Positions 35,719-38,133 of a stretch of DNA of 38,133 nucleotides are shown here, one piece after another. A program made the position numbers and the translations under genes. Where the stretch lies: assembly GCA_028291765.1 (NCBI GenBank), contig JAQGNR010000205.1:1-38133 (forward strand). Reading direction: 5' to 3'. The notes beneath the pieces are model-generated. The model was not told where the DNA came from. It was given only the letters and a program-made list of their open reading frames with translations, and searched no databases. This DNA comes from Herbaspirillum sp. (GTDB taxonomy: Bacteria; Pseudomonadota; Gammaproteobacteria; Burkholderiales; Burkholderiaceae_D). Every line of letters starts with the position of its first letter. Positions within the stretch are counted from its first letter, which is position 1.

Positions 35719-36972
35719 TTACATGTTTTCGATCAGAACGTCGCCGAAACCAGAGCACGAAACCTGCGTTGCGCCTTCCATCAGACGGGCAAAGTCGTAA
35801 GTCACTCTCTTCGACGAAATCGATTTCTGCATCGAATCGATGATCAGATCGGCTGCTTCGAACCAACCCATGTGGCGCAACATCATTTCTGCGGACAAAA
35901 TCACCGAACCTGGATTGACGTAGTCTTTGCCGGCATATTTTGGTGCAGTTCCGTGTGTTGCTTCGAACATTGCAATCGAATCGGACATGTTCGCGCCTGG
36001 CGCAATACCGATACCGCCGACTTGCGCCGCCAGTGCGTCGGAGACATAGTCGCCGTTCAGGTTCAGGGTAGCGATGACGCTGTATTCATTAGGACGCAAC
36101 AGGATTTGTTGCAAAAACGCGTCAGCGATCACATCCTTGACGATGATTTCGCGGCCGGTCTTCGGATTCTTGAATTTGCACCATGGGCCGCCGTCGATCA
36201 GTTCTGCGCCGAATTCTTTTTGTGCTGTTTCATAAGCCCAATCACGGAAACCACCTTCGGTGAATTTCATGATGTTGCCTTTGTGCACGATGGTCACGGA
36301 AGGCTTGTCGTTATCGATTGCATATTGAACAGCCTTGCGCATCAAACGCTCGGTACCTTCGCTCGAAACCGGCTTGATGCCGATACCGGAAGTTTCCGGG
36401 AAACGAATCTTTGTAACGCCCATTTCCTTGGTCAGGAAATTGATGAGCTTTTTGGCGCCTTCACTGCCTTTTGCCCATTCAATACCAGCATAAATATCTT
36501 CCGAGTTTTCGCGGAAAATCACCATGTCGGTCTTTTCAGGCTCTTTCAGCGGAGAAGGGACACCCTTGAAATAACGGACTGGACGCAAGCAAACATACAG
36601 ATCCAGTTTTTGGCGCAGCGCCACGTTCAGCGAAGTAATGCCGCCGCCGACCGGCGTTGTCAAAGGGCCTTTGATCGATACAACATACTCTTTAACGACA
36701 TCCAATGTTTCTTCCGGCAGCCAGACATCCGGGCCGTAGATTTTGGTCGACTTTTCGCCGGCATACACTTCCATCCAGCTGATTTTCTTCTTGTCGCCGT
36801 AGGCCTTGGCCACTGCCGCATCCACGACCTTCATCATGACCGGACTGATATCAACACCGGTACCGTCGCCTTCGATAAAAGGAATGATCGGATTATTAGG
36901 AACGTTTAGGGAAAAATCCGCATTGACGGTGATTTTCTGACCTTCGGCAGGCACTTTAATATGTTGATACAT
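35719..36972 (-). CDS. icd: NADP-dependent isocitrate dehydrogenase
   Basis: TCA-cycle enzyme converting isocitrate to 2-oxoglutarate and CO2 with NADP+, 417 residues, E. coli Icd type. The start [14 protein letters not shown] and the blocks [47 protein letters not shown] and [20 protein letters not shown] are diagnostic. S114 in [11 protein letters not shown] corresponds to the serine phosphorylated by AceK in E. coli. It stands alone, divergent from rluE. A triple half-site palindrome in the intergenic region is a candidate operator. Confidence 0.97.
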   Translation of the reverse strand: MYQHIKVPAEGQKITVNADFSLNVPNNPIIPFIEGDGTGVDISPVMMKVVDAAVAKAYGDKKKISWMEVYAGEKSTKIYGPDVWLPEETLDVVKEYVVSIKGPLTTPVGGGITSLNVALRQKLDLYVCLRPVRYFKGVPSPLKEPEKTDMVIFRENSEDIYAGIEWAKGSEGAKKLINFLTKEMGVTKIRFPETSGIGIKPVSSEGTERLMRKAVQYAIDNDKPSVTIVHKGNIMKFTEGGFRDWAYETAQKEFGAELIDGGPWCKFKNPKTGREIIVKDVIADAFLQQILLRPNEYSVIATLNLNGDYVSDALAAQVGGIGIAPGANMSDSIAMFEATHGTAPKYAGKDYVNPGSVILSAEMMLRHMGWFEAADLIIDSMQKSISSKRVTYDFARLMEGATQVSCSGFGDVLIENM

Positions 36973-37031
36973 CGTTTAGCTCCGCAATAAACTGGGGTGA
37001 ATCGGGGCGATCGGAACGCTGGCGCCTATTA

Positions 37032-37054
37032 AGTCTTATATAAGACGTAAGACT
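37032..37054. promoter_or_regulatory. Palindromic operator candidate between icd and rluE
   Basis: A perfect 14-bp palindrome GTCTTATATAAGAC (37033-37046) overlaps a larger inverted repeat AGTCTTA (37032-37038) / TAAGACT (37048-37054), giving three GTCTTA half-sites on one face. It lies 60 nt upstream of the icd ATG, near where its promoter should be. It is likely a binding site for a dimeric regulator; which one is unknown. Confidence 0.55.
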
Positions 37055-37116
37055 GAATAACATGCACAGTATGTACCAGTATTTTACTGGACGCCACTTT
37101 TTTGCGACACTCCGGC

Positions 37117-37671
37117 ATGCCTCTTATTTTATTCAACAAACCCTATCAAGTGATGTGCCAGTTCTCGCGCCATCCGACGCGGCCGACCCTGGCCGATTAT
37201 CTCGATAACCCCGGCATTTATCCGGCCGGCCGGCTGGATGCCGATAGCGAAGGCCTGCTGCTGCTGACCGACGATGGACGCTTGCAGCATCGCATCAGCC
37301 ATCCGGAGAGCAATAAGCAGAAAACTTATTTGGTGCAAGTCGACGGGGTGCCCGATAAAGCAGCACTGGCTCGCTTGCGCGCTCCGATCGATCTCGGTGA
37401 TTTTGTCACATTGCCATGCCGGGCCAGCCGGGTGGAAGCACCGGATTGGCTATGGGAACGCAATCCACCGATCCGGCAACGCCAGGATCAGCCCACCAGT
37501 TGGATGGCGATTACCCTTTCCGAAGGCAAAAATCGCCAGATCAGGCGCATGACAGCTGCCGTCGGCTTGCCGACCTTGCGCTTGATCCGCATCGCCATCG
37601 GTCCGTTCAGCCTGGCCACACACCCGCTGATGCCGGGTGAATCGATGCCGGTGGAGGCTGGCGATCTATAA
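37117..37671 (+). CDS. rluE: 23S rRNA pseudouridine synthase RluE-like
   Basis: Pseudouridine synthase of the RsuA/RluB/E/F family, 184 residues without an N-terminal S4 domain, which fits RluE (E. coli target U2457). The catalytic aspartate is D41 in PAGRLDADSEGLLLLTDDG. Other family blocks are KTYLVQVDG and SEGKNRQIRRMTAAVGLPTL, followed by LRLIRIAIGPFSL. The ATG at 37117 (MPLILFNKPYQV) is chosen over a TTG 15 nt upstream. It is divergent from icd. Confidence 0.92.
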   Translation: MPLILFNKPYQVMCQFSRHPTRPTLADYLDNPGIYPAGRLDADSEGLLLLTDDGRLQHRISHPESNKQKTYLVQVDGVPDKAALARLRAPIDLGDFVTLPCRASRVEAPDWLWERNPPIRQRQDQPTSWMAITLSEGKNRQIRRMTAAVGLPTLRLIRIAIGPFSLATHPLMPGESMPVEAGDL

Positions 37672-37791
37672 AAAAATGTAAAGCTTTCATTTTTATTATT
37701 AAATTCTGTCAACCGAGCGATGCCCGGCCCGTTATTTGCACTGATTCAACCGAATCATGGGTTACCTAAAACTTGCACTGGAGAATTTCAA

Positions 37792-38004
37792 ATGAATAAA
37801 TTAGTCGCTGCTCTGATCGCCGGCCTGTTCGCTACTTCCGTTTATGCACAAACACCAGCGGCTGCCCCAGCAGCACCAGCTGCCGCACCAGCAATGAAGG
37901 CTGATGCTCCAGCACCAAAAGCTAAAAAGGCTAAAAAAGCCAAGAAAGCTAAAATGGCTAAGAAGGCTGCTCCAGCCGCTGACGCTGCTCCAGCCGCAAA
38001 ATAA
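37792..38004 (+). CDS. Small secreted Ala/Pro/Lys-rich protein
   Basis: A 70-residue protein with a clear signal peptide (MNKLVAALIAGLFATSVYA, cleavage before QTPAA), so the mature form of about 51 residues is periplasmic or secreted. It consists of an Ala/Pro stretch, a lysine block built from repeated KAK/KKA triplets (about 39-55) and an Ala-rich tail. The composition recalls the acid-shock protein Asr and other small polycationic proteins, but there is no alignment-quality evidence of homology. GGAGA lies 7 nt before the ATG. A terminator follows, so the gene is monocistronic. Function unknown. Confidence 0.8.
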   Translation: MNKLVAALIAGLFATSVYAQTPAAAPAAPAAAPAMKADAPAPKAKKAKKAKKAKMAKKAAPAADAAPAAK

Positions 38005-38026
38005 GCAATTGCATTCAGTAGTATCT

Positions 38027-38054
38027 AAGGCAGGCTTGTCCTGCCTTTTTTTAT
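38027..38054 (+). terminator. Terminator after the Ala/Lys-rich protein gene
   Basis: AAGGCAGG / CCTGCCTT stem with a 5-nt loop followed by a run of T residues, 22 nt after the stop codon. Nothing recognisable lies between it and the window end. Confidence 0.85.
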
Positions 38055-38133
38055 TTCTAGAACTCATTTCATAAATAGGCAAAAGTGTGAATGAGGCTAT
38101 TTGGGCGGAGTGCAAGGCGCGTCGCGCAGCTCA

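Noticed and set aside
37801-38115. Minus-strand frame rich in Trp, Cys and Ser
   Set aside because: The reverse complement of Ala/Lys codon repeats in the small secreted protein gene; composition is an artefact.

Overview
The window looks like a chromosomal segment of a betaproteobacterium of the order Burkholderiales, most likely family Oxalobacteraceae (Herbaspirillum/Collimonas/Herminiimonas-like). This rests on the protein style of the housekeeping genes, the ribF-ileS-lspA-coaBC-dut order, the clpS-clpA and divergent csp arrangement, an LpxO-type lipid A hydroxylase and an isolated cheZ. The genus cannot be fixed from sequence alone. No rRNA, tRNA, CRISPR array, transposase or phage gene was seen.

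Layout. (1) 1-9.1 kb: lpxO (+), a YbaL/Kef-type antiporter (-), a small Rho-N-like protein (-), a cytochrome b561 (-), a RidA-family protein divergent from a GcvA-like LysR regulator, then gap and tkt (-). (2) 9.2-17.5 kb: a compact forward block, rsmE-ribF-ileS-lspA-coaBC-dut, ending in a lipoprotein with a PDZ-like and an M48-like domain whose zinc-site residues are altered. (3) 17.5-29.8 kb: an accessory surface-protein island on the minus strand. In transcription order it holds the scar of a deleted autotransporter, cheZ, a 43-codon remnant of a TPR-sulfotransferase gene, a UGT-like glycosyltransferase, autotransporter AT2, autotransporter AT1, an intact TPR-sulfotransferase and a TPR-glycosyltransferase. 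(4) 29.8-32.3 kb: an AraC regulator and a convergent MFS/MHS transporter. (5) 32.4-38.1 kb: clpS-clpA (-), a cold-shock protein (+), icd (-), rluE (+) and a small secreted Ala/Lys-rich protein (+).

The most interesting part is the island. Two paralogous autotransporters share signal peptides, a 72-bp upstream block and near-identical terminator hairpins. A third copy of the terminator with the last codons, plus a 99-bp copy of the AT1 upstream flank, survives at 29.5-29.8 kb without a gene between them. One complete TPR-sulfotransferase gene follows AT1, and a truncated 5' copy of the same gene precedes the UGT-like gene. The simplest reading is an ancestral unit of autotransporter, TPR-sulfotransferase and glycosyltransferase that was duplicated and then partly deleted. 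The function I infer, cytoplasmic sulfation and/or glycosylation of the repeat-rich passenger before export, is a hypothesis: known autotransporter heptosyltransferases (Aah/TibC) set a precedent for sugar, and I know of no established one for sulfate.

All comparisons were made by eye; identities and residue positions are manual counts.
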